DNA of 64,000 bases from Myrica gale (lineage: Eukaryota > Streptophyta > Magnoliopsida > Fagales > Myricaceae). The stretch spans positions 2,046,001-2,110,000 of the forward strand of contig OZ005608.1 of assembly GCA_963930655.1 (NCBI GenBank), given 5' to 3'. A model generated the notes under the pieces. That model was not told where the DNA came from, searched no databases, and was given only the letters and a program-made list of their open reading frames with translations. The position numbers and the translations under genes were made by a program. This document shows positions 50,784 to 61,000 of this stretch, piece by piece (position 1 is the stretch's first letter; the number at the start of each line of letters is the position of its first letter).

Positions 50784-52493
50784 ATGAAAAACAGATCCCT
50801 CCCCACTTGAGAAGCTTGAATTGTGCGAAGCACTCGTACGTCTCAGTTTCCGTAATCAAGAACCTCAATTTAGTACTGATTGAACGAATAACAAACACCA
50901 ACCACCCCGGCTAAAATTCATCTGTACCGCAGTTAGAGAATTGAGGATCACAATTCGGACGATACCCAATTAATATAGGCCCTGAAATATGTTGATCAAC
51001 GTCAAAGAACCACCTAGAACGAAAACGAATCTGGGATCACTCTTGGGAACTAGTTATTTGACTTGAGAAACCGTAGGGGAAATGCCAAAAAAGTGAAGCT
51101 AAAATCAACCAGATGCGCATGCAAATATAATGGAAATGAGAAGATTGAAACAGGAATGTGGACTTTGAAAGGAAGTAATATTACTGGAAGGTCTGAACGG
51201 GTAAACCAAAGTAATGGGCGAAGAAGAAAGGCTTCAAAATCTGGAAATGTATGATGTGGACAGTATTGTGGAAGAGTCAAAAATTGAAAGGGAGTGTCTG
51301 ATGACTACAAAGAAGAAGACCAAAAATCAAATTTATCCATGGGAATATATTAGCAAGTGGGTAGCTACTAATTGCTTTAGTATTCAACTCCCAAATTATA
51401 ATATGCAAAGGAATGGCGAGAGAGAAGGAAGGAGGAAGGAAGGAGAAGACCGTTGAAAGTCGTTGCCAACTGCCAAGAGATAAAGAAGGCTTCCGAGGAA
51501 GGGAGAACGTGGCAAAGGACAAAACAGAGAAGCCCAGCCACTGTACCGGTTTGAAGACTTAACGCCGGTGCCTCTGAGTCACGTTGTATGCTGACACAGT
51601 ACCGGTACAGTGGCACCGGCGTAAACCGGGAGATTCGCTTGGAAACTAAATTTGTAAAAAATTATTAGAATCGGTGAAAATGCATTGTAATCTATGAAAA
51701 AGTAAGTAGAAAATATTTTGAAAACTTTTTGAAACACGAAACAAACATACTTCGTCTACCTCGAGTCACCCTAAGCAAAGAAAATATAAACTGTTTTTTA
51801 TGTTCGGGCATGAACAGTACATGCGTGGGTCCCGGGCGGGACCCACTCCTGCCCCCTCACAACTGCAGCAAAGCCTCGCCCTTTTTTTATTATCGCTTAT
51901 TTGAGTCTTTGACCACTGAAATCTATTTTCTTTAACTTGACCAGCAGAAATAGTTTTTCAGCCCATACGAAGATTATTAGCAAAATTAGAAAGTGCATTT
52001 TAAATTAAAACATTCGCAAATTCTATAGAAAAAACTCACTTAATTTATTTTTTTATGTTCGTCTACAGAAGTCTTAAAAACTCTTAATTTTATTCCTATG
52101 AGAAGATCTACAATTTCGTCTACGAATTGGAAGGGAGTATACCGTCCATTATGGACTACAATTGTTTTCCCATATCTATGACAGAGGATGCACTTATGTT
52201 AATCAGTTCACGTGCAACGAACAAACGGCCAAGATCTCGACACATCATCATAAAATAAGGTAACTAAAAAGAACAAAACAATAATCTAACGATTGGCGTT
52301 GAAGGCGCGCCGCCCGTGTGAAGGCCCTACCCCCCACGCTACGAAGGGGAGGGACCATTGTACCCAAGGGCAAAGCTAAATTAAATTTCATTTAGGTGAG
52401 ACCACGCTGCAATACTGTAGGTATTGAAGGTAGTACTGTAATAACCCCCCTTTTCCTTTCGCTGTGCATATATTTTAGACTTAAATGCACTGG
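50784..52493. other. PLD upstream region and intergenic DNA with GC-rich palindromic repeats
   Basis: The left part should hold the PLD leader and promoter (read on the reverse strand). At 51541-51632 the stretch from CCGGTTT and ACGCCGGTGCC to GGCACCGGCGTAAACCGG is an inverted repeat broken by a nine-base insert. At 51801-51866 TGTTCGGGCATGAAC and the palindrome GTGGGTCCC/GGGACCCAC resemble the repeat at 11389-11445. No gene is recognised. Confidence 0.5.
51801..51866. repeat. Dispersed GC-rich palindrome, related to 11.39-11.45 kb
   Basis: GTGGGTCCC (51825-51833) pairs with GGGACCCAC (51838-51846) around a four-base loop. The stretch from TGTTCGGGC through the palindrome to the CTCACAAC that follows can be aligned with 11388-11448, which marks both as copies of one dispersed repeat. 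Confidence 0.6.
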
Positions 52494-52792
52494 TATAAGA
52501 AAATTTTAAATTAGTTTCTGAAGTAAATAAAGTTGCTAATTAGTCTTTATGGTAAAGTTTCTGTTAAAAACACGTCCTTCCGTCTATCTCTGTCTTTTTC
52601 ACTAATGATATATGCTAGTCAACACTAAATACAGTGTGCTACGTGCTCAAGTAGACCTCGTAATTTACTAGCCTATGTTGTTAGTGAAAGAGTCGAAGAT
52701 AGATAAAATGACGCGTTTTTAACGAAAACCTTATCACATTGACTAATTTCTAACTTTCTTTACCTCGTAGACTAATTTATAACTTTCCTATA
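52494..52792. mobile_element. MITE-like element with about 110-bp imperfect inverted repeats
   Basis: The left end TATAAGAAAATTTTAAATTA and the right end, inwards TATAGGAAAGTTATAAATTA, begin inverted repeats. They extend to about GTCTTTTTCACTAA on the left and TTAGTGAAAGAGTC on the right. Both arms include a GTTAAAAAC(A/G)CGTC motif. The centre is about 90 bp and non-coding. No clear target duplication beyond TA was seen, so the superfamily is open. Confidence 0.65.
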
Positions 52793-53348
52793 TAAAAAAA
52801 TACTGGCGATGTTTTTATAACTAAATTTTAAATCAGAGACACTTGACATCAAATGTTATTTATTTTGTCACATTACATCTATTAATTATTATTTTTAAAT
52901 AAATTTAATTTTTTTTATTAAAACTTCTTGTCAATTTCAATGAAAATTAAATTTTAAGCCAATAAAATAGTAATTTATTTCTATGATTTTTCACGGTGGT
53001 TTTTTGTTAGAATAAAATCGTCATTTTAAAATTTAAATAAACACTTTCTAGATTTTAACAAGGATGTAATCTTTTTTTTTAAAAAAACAATAGTTAGGTG
53101 TAATGTAATAAAATAATAGTTCCATAAAATGTCAATATTTAAATAATTTTAGGTGCAAATAATTAAAAAAAAAACTAATTTATTGAGGTAGTGTGACGTG
53201 GCAAGAAAGAAAATAGATTTAAATTTCTCAAAACGTAAAAACAATTTCGATCACCCCTCTTTCCTTATGCGCTTTTTCTTCTTTTGTATTATATTTTATT
53301 GTTTTAATATGTTAAGGATATAATTGAAGCAATAAAGATATTTTTATT

Positions 53349-53800
53349 GGAAAAAAAATTATAGTTAGCCCCGTATTTATAGGGTAAAATTAATTTTGTA
53401 TCTGCTATTATGAAAATGCTTTTTGATCAATTTATCTTTTGAAAATCATCAATATTCGCCTTTTGTCCAAATTATGCCGAAAAAGTATACAAAATGACTG
53501 AAATGCCCCGTCAATATAATTTTTTATTTTTTTAATAATAAAAATTTAAGAAATAAATTAAAAATAAATAGATTATTGAAAGAAAGTTTCAAAAGTTTTA
53601 TTTAAAAATATAATTTTTTTATTTTGAATGAATTTTTTAAATTTTTTTAGAAATTTTGTTTTGGATGGGCATTTTGGTCATTTTATATGCTTATCCGTCT
53701 GATTTTTAAAAGTTAAGGGGGCTTAAATCACCTTTTTGATAATAACCGGTACGAAATTGATTTTTTCCTATAGATACAGGGCTAACTATGACTTTTTTCC
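53349..53800. mobile_element. Mutator-like MITE with about 170-bp imperfect inverted repeats
   Basis: Ends, read inwards: GGAAAAAAAATTATAGTTAG and GGAAAAAAGTCATAGTTAG, both continuing through CCC(C/T)GTAT(T/C)TATAGG. The flanking nonamers ATTTTTATT and TATTTTATT agree at seven of nine sites, a possible Mutator-type 9-bp duplication in AT-rich DNA. The centre is non-coding. Confidence 0.6.
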
Positions 53801-54567
53801 TATTTTATTTGAGTTTAAATTTCAAAGTGTTAATTAGTACTAATCTGCTAATATTTGTATATGATTTTGATTTCGAAAAAGTGAGTAATTCGAATTTTTA
53901 AACGAAGGGATAGAGTTTAATCCTATGTTTAGCTTTTAAATAGAGGTTGAATTTTAAATTGATGGATAAAGGTATGTTGAAGAGATTGAGATTAATAAAT
54001 GGTAATGTTTAATAGAGACCAAAATTTAGATTGAGTTGGTGCTACTCCACATGCTCGAAGTGCCAGGCAATATGGTCGGTTTTCACTTGGCATGATAACA
54101 AGAAAAATTGCATGGCGGAGGTATCAGGTATGCAAAGGTCTAATCTTCTAATAAAAAAGAAGAAAAAGGTCGAGTAGTGTACATTATAAGAATTGAGAGA
54201 AGTATCCTCAATTTTTGTTCGTTTTCCACAAAATTGCTAAGTTTTTCTTTTCTTGTACACAAATCTCATTGAGTCTCGTGTCAAAAAGAAGATGTTTAAA
54301 GGAGAGGTCTAAATAGATCAAATCGTGGACATTAATTTTAGAGAAAAAGTCATTTTTGTGCTTCAAAGCTATAAAATCAATCTTAAATATGGGTCATAAC
54401 CATCACTTTTAATACATTGAACCCTAAAACTATCAAATTTCATCAATTTACACCTTAAAAAATATTCAATGATCAAAATCGTGTCACATGTATTATAAAT
54501 ATGACATAATTTTAACTGTTAGATTTTATTTTAGAGCACAAATAAAAATGTTAGGATTTAATGTATG

Positions 54568-54743
54568 TGTTGAAATGTAAAGAGTCCCACATTGCTTAGC
54601 AATGTGGGGAGTAGGAGAATTTTGGCTTATAAATATAAGCCCCTCTTGTATCTTTATTTTCATAAATGAGATGTAAAAAAATCCAATTGGGTTTTTCCAT
54701 TGGGTGTCTTATTTATCTAAATTAATTTTTTTTATTTCTAACA
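54568..54743 (+). repeat. TRIM LTR 1
   Basis: This LTR contains the hairpin CCCACATTGC/GCAATGTGGG and the TATA-bearing palindrome GGCTTATAAATATAAGCC. The primer-binding site follows at 54744-54755. Confidence 0.88.
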
Positions 54744-54779
54744 TGGTATCGGAGCGAGGTTTTCGGCTTAGTCCGGTTA

Positions 54780-54966
54780 TCTCCTGGCGACTATCCGGCT
54801 CAGTACCGGCTTTCTCCCGGCTTAGTACCGGCGACACCCGTCTCAGTACCGGCTTTTTCCCGGCCCAGTACCGGCAACTTTCTCGGCTTTCTCCCGGCTC
54901 AGTACCGGCAACCTCCCGGCTCAGTATCGGGGCAACCATCCGGCGACTTCCCGGCTTAGTACCGGC
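54780..54966 (+). repeat. CCGG minisatellite in the first TRIM internal region
   Basis: Degenerate units of about 20 bp around CTCCCGGCTCAGTACCGGCA are repeated some eight times. A similar array fills 55300-55450 of the second internal region. Open frames across it are only a result of the repeat. Confidence 0.8.
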
Positions 54967-55082
54967 AATCTTTGTAATTATTTTCTTGTAATTATTTTTT
55001 TCTGTAATTATTTTCTTGTAATTATTTTTGTAACTTCAAACTCAAGGTTTGTCGGTTTGTCCGCCTTGAGTTTTCGGGGGAG

Positions 55083-55250
55083 TGTTGAAATGTAAAAAGT
55101 CCCACATTGCTTAGGGAGTAGGAAAATGTTGGGTTATAAATATAACCCTCATTGTATCTTTATTTTCATAAATGAGATGTAAACAAATCGAATTGGGTTT
55201 TTCGATTGGGTGTCTCATTTATCTAAAGTAAAAAAAATTTATTTCTAACA
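55083..55250 (+). repeat. TRIM LTR 2 (middle)
   Basis: This LTR is shared by the two tandem copies. It is slightly shorter than the outer two and more diverged. It keeps a TATA-bearing palindrome, but with other flanking letters (GGGTTATAAATATAACCC). A perfect tRNA-Met primer-binding site TGGTATCAGAGC follows at 55251-55262. Confidence 0.88.
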
Positions 55251-55538
55251 TGGTATCAGAGCGAGGTTTTCGGCTTTAGTCCGGATACCCTAGGGCGACC
55301 ATCCGGCTTAGTACCGGCTTTCTCCTGGCTTAGTACCGACAATTTCCCGGTTCAGTACCGGCAACTTTTCTGGCTCAGTACCGGCAAACTCCCGGCTCAA
55401 TACCGGCATCCTCCCGGCGCAGTACCGGCGACTTCCCGGCTTAGTACCGGCAATCTTTGTAATTATTTTTTCTGTAATTATTTTTGTAACTCCAAACTCA
55501 AGGTTTGTCGGTTTGTCCACCTTGAGTTTGCGGGGGAG

Positions 55539-55715
55539 TGTTCAAATGTAAAGAGTCCCACATTGCTTAGCAATGTGGGGAGTAGGAGAATTTTGGCTTA
55601 TAAATATAAGCCCTTCTTGTATCTTTATTTTCATAAATGAGATGTAAACAAATCCAATTGAGTTTTTTCATTGGGTGTCTTATTTATCTAAAGTAATTTT
55701 TTTTTATTTCTAACA
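55539..55715 (+). repeat. TRIM LTR 3
   Basis: This LTR is closest to LTR 1 and has the same hairpin and palindrome. The polypurine tract CGGGGGAG (55531-55538) directly precedes it. Confidence 0.88.
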
Positions 55716-56118
55716 TTATGAAGGGTAGTAATTGGGACATTTATTTTATATGATTTTAGTAGAAATGTAAAGTGAGTTTTCTCTTTAATTTTGCTTGTCA
55801 TGCCCTATACATTGTTAGTCACTTTATCTTGATTCAAATTGGTCATCTTTGCTTTTAAATCAAAGTGGAATCGATAACACAATTGAGGGGAAGTGAGTTA
55901 ACATGATCGATCGATTAAAAATATTCAATAAGCTATTGCCATGCAGTAAATTAAGGGCATCCAAAAAGTGTTTCCCAAGCAGATTACGTACCTTTATATG
56001 GCGGCGGTACGTTCGTACGAATTTTATTAAAACATGTTCATATAAGCATTTCGATGCAAAAGCGACTACAAGAGACATGTAGATATGCTTTTCTTCTACT
56101 GAAAATAGATTTTAAAAA
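55716..56118. other. Intergenic, nothing recognised
   Basis: Moderately AT-rich sequence between the TRIM array and the next inverted-repeat element. No gene or repeat ends are seen. Confidence 0.5.
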
Positions 56119-56758
56119 GGCTTAAATGCATTATAGGTCCCTGTGATATCATTTTTTTACAAATTGATCCTTGTGGTATGAGTTTGTGCTGGCTAGTCCC
56201 TGAGGTAATCATCTTGTAACAAATTGGTCCTCCTGTTAGATTTTCGTCGACCCACTTAACGGCCGAAGCTGACGTGGATTATTTTCCGCGTATGCACCAA
56301 TGAAAGAGCACTAACAGAGGACAGACCGAGCATCTCGAGCACAGACCGAGCCCCGGCATCCCGAGCAGTCTGAGCAGCACCAGCTCGAGCATCCCGAGCA
56401 CAAGCAGCATGACCTGCTCGGGATACGGGTACATGCGACATCATATGCACCAATGAAAGAGCACCAACAAAGGACAGACCGAGCATCCCGAGCACAGACT
56501 GAGCCCTGGCATCCCAAGCATCTTGAGCACAAGCAACTCAGCCTGCTCACCTCTCGACATGCGGAATCACCCCATTCATTGATGACGTTAGATTTTTTGA
56601 TATGTCAGCTTCGGCCGTTAAGTTGGTCGACGAAAATCTAACGGGAGGACCAATTTGTTACAAAATGCTTACCCCATGGACTAGCTAGTACAAACTCATG
56701 CTACAGGGACCAATTTGTAAAAAAGTGATACCCTAGGGACCTACAATGCTTTTAAGCC
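56119..56758. mobile_element. Mutator-like element with about 170-bp inverted repeats and a duplicated core
   Basis: Ends, read inwards: GGCTTAAATGCATTATAGGT and GGCTTAAAAGCATTGTAGGT, continuing as inverted repeats to AACGGCCGAAGCTGACGT (left) and the matching right arm. Flanks TTTTAAAAA and TTTAAAAAA fit a 9-bp duplication, though AT-rich. The ends resemble those of the element at 27231-28310. The GC-richer core contains a tandem duplication of about 153 bp (units from 56291 and 56444), built from smaller GAGCATCCCGAGCACA-type repeats. No transposase. Confidence 0.75.
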
Positions 56759-58067
56759 TTTAAAAAATAAGGGCGTGTCGACACTTGACACAAGACATAT
56801 GGGTCAGTGGTTTTCCTTTTTGCTTGAAAATTCGCAATCAACGTCAATCATCTTACTATGCATCGTACCATTGTAAATGTGCCAACCCCCCATAATAATA
56901 ATAATATGAGTCACCCGAAATTCTATATGAAGAAAGACACCCCTGGTTGCCTCAATCTGATAGGGTGAACTAGAACCTGTGTAGATAAAATGCATAGGCG
57001 ACATATGTGTATAGTTTTGAATTTGATTACCCTTAAGAATAAAACTGGAGATTTAAGCATAGGTAAAGAACCACGAAGCTGATGCCCTCTTTGGAGATGT
57101 AATTTAAGCAACCCAATTACGAAATGTATCACCCTCTTAAGTACCATTTTCATCTCTCGCGATTTATTTTATTACGCAATATCACAACTGGGTTATCTTG
57201 GTTAAGAACTGGTGGAGCATTACCAAATATAATTAAGAATACAATACACAATTCTTAATTATTTTGTGTCACTGCTTATCTTTGCAACGAAGCTGAGTGC
57301 ATAGTAGAAGCTAGCTTGCACCAATACCCCTGACCAATGGCTTACTTTTGCTACCCCCACCTATGTTATAGTGGACCTCCCACTAACTGAGTACGTACCT
57401 AACAACAATATTCTACCTCAATCATGATAATATAACGGGTGCCGTCTATCAGCCCTCGAATCATGGGGCTGGGCTTGGACTTCGACAACTAGTACCTAAA
57501 AGGAAAAGGGGGCCCATGGGGCAAGGTGTATGTACTATACAATGGGTGCTACAAATCCGTTATTGGTGCCCCACTACTACAGGTCGTCGAACACTGAAAA
57601 TTGAGAGTGTGCTGTTGATCTTCGGCGGCAACATGCCCAATAAAACGACATATTAGGGGCAGAAAGTGAAACCTCCATCAGAAGCTAATGCATGCTATTA
57701 CAGCCCATAACCTACGGGCTACTTGTCCTATGTTGCTGGCAACGATATTAATAGTACCTTTGTGTATTTGGAAACAGAGGCAACAGAAATGGAAGAGATA
57801 TTCCCAGCATAAAAGTAGCTTTACCAATTACTCCGTTAAAACCATGAAGTTTCAACCTCATGTACATGTAAGCTATTGAAACTCCGTCTATTACATTCTG
57901 TACCTGATTTTTTGTATTTTGACAAACTTCCATTAAGGTTCCTTCACAGCTTCCACGTACAAGAGCCACCTAGACTATCAGTCACCCCCTGGTCAATAAC
58001 AACTATAAACTGACATCAAGTAAGTTGGTCCTTCGTTCCTGATTGGGGAACATGTAAGATGATTTCT
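56759..58067. other. Intergenic region and KNAT7-like 3' UTR
   Basis: The right end should hold the 3' UTR of the KNOX gene, read on the reverse strand. Several short frames occur (57688-57969, 56804-57153) without family features. Nothing else is recognised. Confidence 0.5.
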
Positions 58068-61000
58068 CTACCTTTTGCGCTTCGACTTTAAAGAAGTTAC
58101 CGATTGAGAGCTGCTGTGCCAGTTGCGTTTCCTTTGGTTGATGAACCAATTGTTGATTTGCTTCAGCTGCAACCCTGTCTCCTCTACAAGTTTTGCTTTG
58201 TCATCTTCCTGTAAAGATTACATATATAGCTTCATGTTTAATTATTGACATATACTGAACTATGTAAAGTTCATATCAAAGTTGTAAGATTTCCATAGAT
58301 TCAGAGCTTGCAACTTAATAGCAGAATGAATGTGATTAATCTTAATGTGTCAACGATATTAGCTAAGATCAAGGAAGAACCCCTATGTAACCAAAATACC
58401 AAGAGCTGTTTCAAGGCAAATAAACTTGAAAAGTTGGATCCAATCGGTCTTAGTTGGAACTTGGAAGAAGTCAATCGCTAATATAGTTAGCGGATAAGAT
58501 AGTATTCGAGGGGAATTCACAGTCCAGGGATTTGGAGTTAACTTTTGGAAGGAGTCTAGACTCTTAAGTGCTAGTGAAACTGAAATTCAAAACTCTAAAC
58601 ATTGGCCAAATCGGAAGTATAGCCTTTCTACTTTGCAACCTTTAATACTGAATGTCAAGTGTTGGAAACCGATTACAGTGACTGTCCAGAAGTTAATCAG
58701 AGTAATCTTCATGTATTTCTGAACCTGTTACTTAGTCTGATGCCGGCGAGATGTGGTGAGAGAGACAGTCAAGTAATCATGGTGTGACAGAGACAATACA
58801 TGAGCCTCCATGTTTTGGGTCCTCTCCGCCCCTATACCTTTAAAGTGAGAACATATCTATCTTGCCCGTTCTCAAGTATTTTGCTAGCTACTTCATACTT
58901 GAACTAATCCAAGAAAGCAAGAAAGTGAACAATATGATGCTCTAGTCATAAAGGCATGATGAGATTGGTTGCTTACAGTTGGGTAAGGCCACTTTGAGTG
59001 TTGCTGCCACCAAGTTTTCAACACACTGGTTGTGTCACCTGGTAATTTCCCTGCCCTTCTTTTTCTCAATATCTCCTCCCTAACATCTTCAATTCTTGAC
59101 TTAAAACCCTGCAAAAGTTAGTACCGTGTTATCACTTACCCTCACTTCTAGAGAACTAAAGGAGAAATTATGGATTGCTTCACTTATATTTGTGACTTAG
59201 CAGCTGTTGTGTCTGTACAAAATAAACGAATAATATTTCTCTGAAGACATGACCTTTCCTGCAAAGTTAGAATATCACCTGCTTCAATTCAATCTTCAAT
59301 TCCTGCCGGACTCTTTCCATTAGTGACCTTTCAGACTCTGTAGGAAGTAGCGGACCAAATCCCATCATGTCATGCCCATCAGCACCAGATTGGTCTAGAG
59401 AGAAATCCATCTGCAGATCATCCTCATCATCTGACATTGTTGCTCCCGTACCTTCACCCAGGCTCACTCCTGAAAAATATGTATTACACACCACAAAACC
59501 ATCACTATGATCAACCGCAAGCAATCATACAATACCTTCTAGTGCATGCCCATATTCTATTTTATTCTATATGCCTACTTTTGATGAAGATAAAACACAA
59601 ACACATGCAATACTTCTACGTAACTTCTAAAAGGAGTTTGTAGGGTCGTGTGTCTAAAATCACTATTGGTAACTCCTTCCTAATGTGTTCCAGGCAGTTC
59701 GAATGCAAATTTTCAAAAAAACGATTCCTATTTAGTAAGTTTTGGCTTTTATACTTAAACTGATTACAAGTTATTAAGATAATAAAAGGGAACAGCTTAG
59801 ACGGCATCTGTAAAGATCCAAGAGAGATATCAGTTCCTTTTTCATCTCTGTGGTCTATGAATGGTGAACAACTTCCTTTTCTACCATCCACCTAGCGGAT
59901 ACAAATAGTTCCTACACTTGGAGGAACTTTTTTTTTTTGCAGTCCCTAATGTGTATATATATGTTTATATTCACAAATCCAGAGGATAGAAGAATATATT
60001 ATAATCATCCACAGAAGAATCTTTTTTCATCAAGATTATAAACCAATGGTGGATCAAATCCAAAATCTCCTCCTTGAATAAAAAAGAAAGTACTACTAGA
60101 CTAGAAACTAGAAAGCCATTGATTGCAATACCAGGCTATAAGAGCTGGTAGTAGACCAAGGGAAAAAATGATCAAAGACTTGGTAATAGAACATCATGTG
60201 ATATGATAATTCATTAATGCAATAGGGAAATAAACTTAAAAAAGAAACAATTCTAGTGTAGGAAGCATAAAGAAAAACACTTTATTGAACCACTCAAAAC
60301 ATAGCACAACACAAACCTATCCGCCCGTACATGCAAGAAGAAAAGTGCACAACACCAAGCTAACGGATTTTGAATGGTCTTTTCATTTCACAAATAATTA
60401 ATTAATGTACTGGATCATATTTTCAACCTTCCGGCCAATTCAAAATTCAAGAAACAGACCACTGATGTATAGTCAATCAACCACCTAAGTATTTGGAACT
60501 AAGGTCTGGGCAGGCAGGCAGAATTGATGAGCAAAAGGTGCCTTGCCATGGAGCACTCCCAAAAACCTTCTACTCCACAAGACCTTGGGGCAAGGATATC
60601 CTTATGGATTTTGGCCCGCCATCGAATTGGAAACCAGCCTTCTATGAGTTTTCTTCCATAGAATCCTGACCCCTTTACAACTAAAGGGATTGATATGTCA
60701 TCAGACAACCTCTTACAGATGTTCATATTTTAATTTAACAATTTTAATGAGTTAGAGGAAACAAGAAAATAAAAAGGTCGGCAAAACTATATGTTTACTA
60801 ATGAAAAAAAAGGACAATAAACCCCAAAAATTGAGTTGTCTCACACTCAAACACGAGATCAACAAGGGAATTTGAATCTCAAACAATATAAACTTTTAGT
60901 TGATAACAATTCATGGATTTGAGTACTTGAGATGAATAAAGGGACATAGAGAAGTAGATGAAGTAGAGGTGGCCCAATAAGTAAAATATAAAACCACAAA

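Larger units (their letters stand above)
54568..55715 (+). mobile_element. Tandem TRIM retroelement: three LTRs and two internal regions
   Basis: This is a terminal-repeat retrotransposon in miniature, part of the LTR class. The order is LTR, internal, LTR, internal, LTR. Each LTR (168-177 bp) begins TGTT and ends AACA. Each internal region starts with a primer-binding site matching initiator tRNA-Met (TGGTATCAGAGC or a near match) and ends with a polypurine tract (CGGGGGAG). The internal regions (about 340 and 290 bp) carry no gag or pol and consist largely of CCGG-containing minisatellite repeats. Flanks GTATG and TTATG suggest a 5-bp target duplication with one difference. The outer LTRs differ by roughly 4-5% by eye, the middle one by more, so an age of a few million years or less is plausible under usual plant rates. 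It is non-coding by nature and would depend on partner elements. Confidence 0.88.

Noticed and set aside
54568-54743. Cassandra-type TRIM carrying 5S rRNA sequence
   Set aside because: I looked for the internal 5S promoter motifs in the LTRs and did not see them; the CCCACATTGC hairpin is a different feature.
54704-55520. Frames such as SRLSPGSVPATSRLSIGAT in the TRIM internal regions
   Set aside because: They arise from translation of the CCGG minisatellite; TRIM elements are non-coding.
56256-56550. Cys/Ala-rich repeat proteins in the 56-kb element
   Set aside because: They come from the duplicated 153-bp block inside an inverted-repeat transposon, not from a gene.
60499-60726. 75-residue minus-strand frame in the long KNAT7 intron
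   Set aside because: No motif or similarity, and it lies within an intron with consistent flanking exons.
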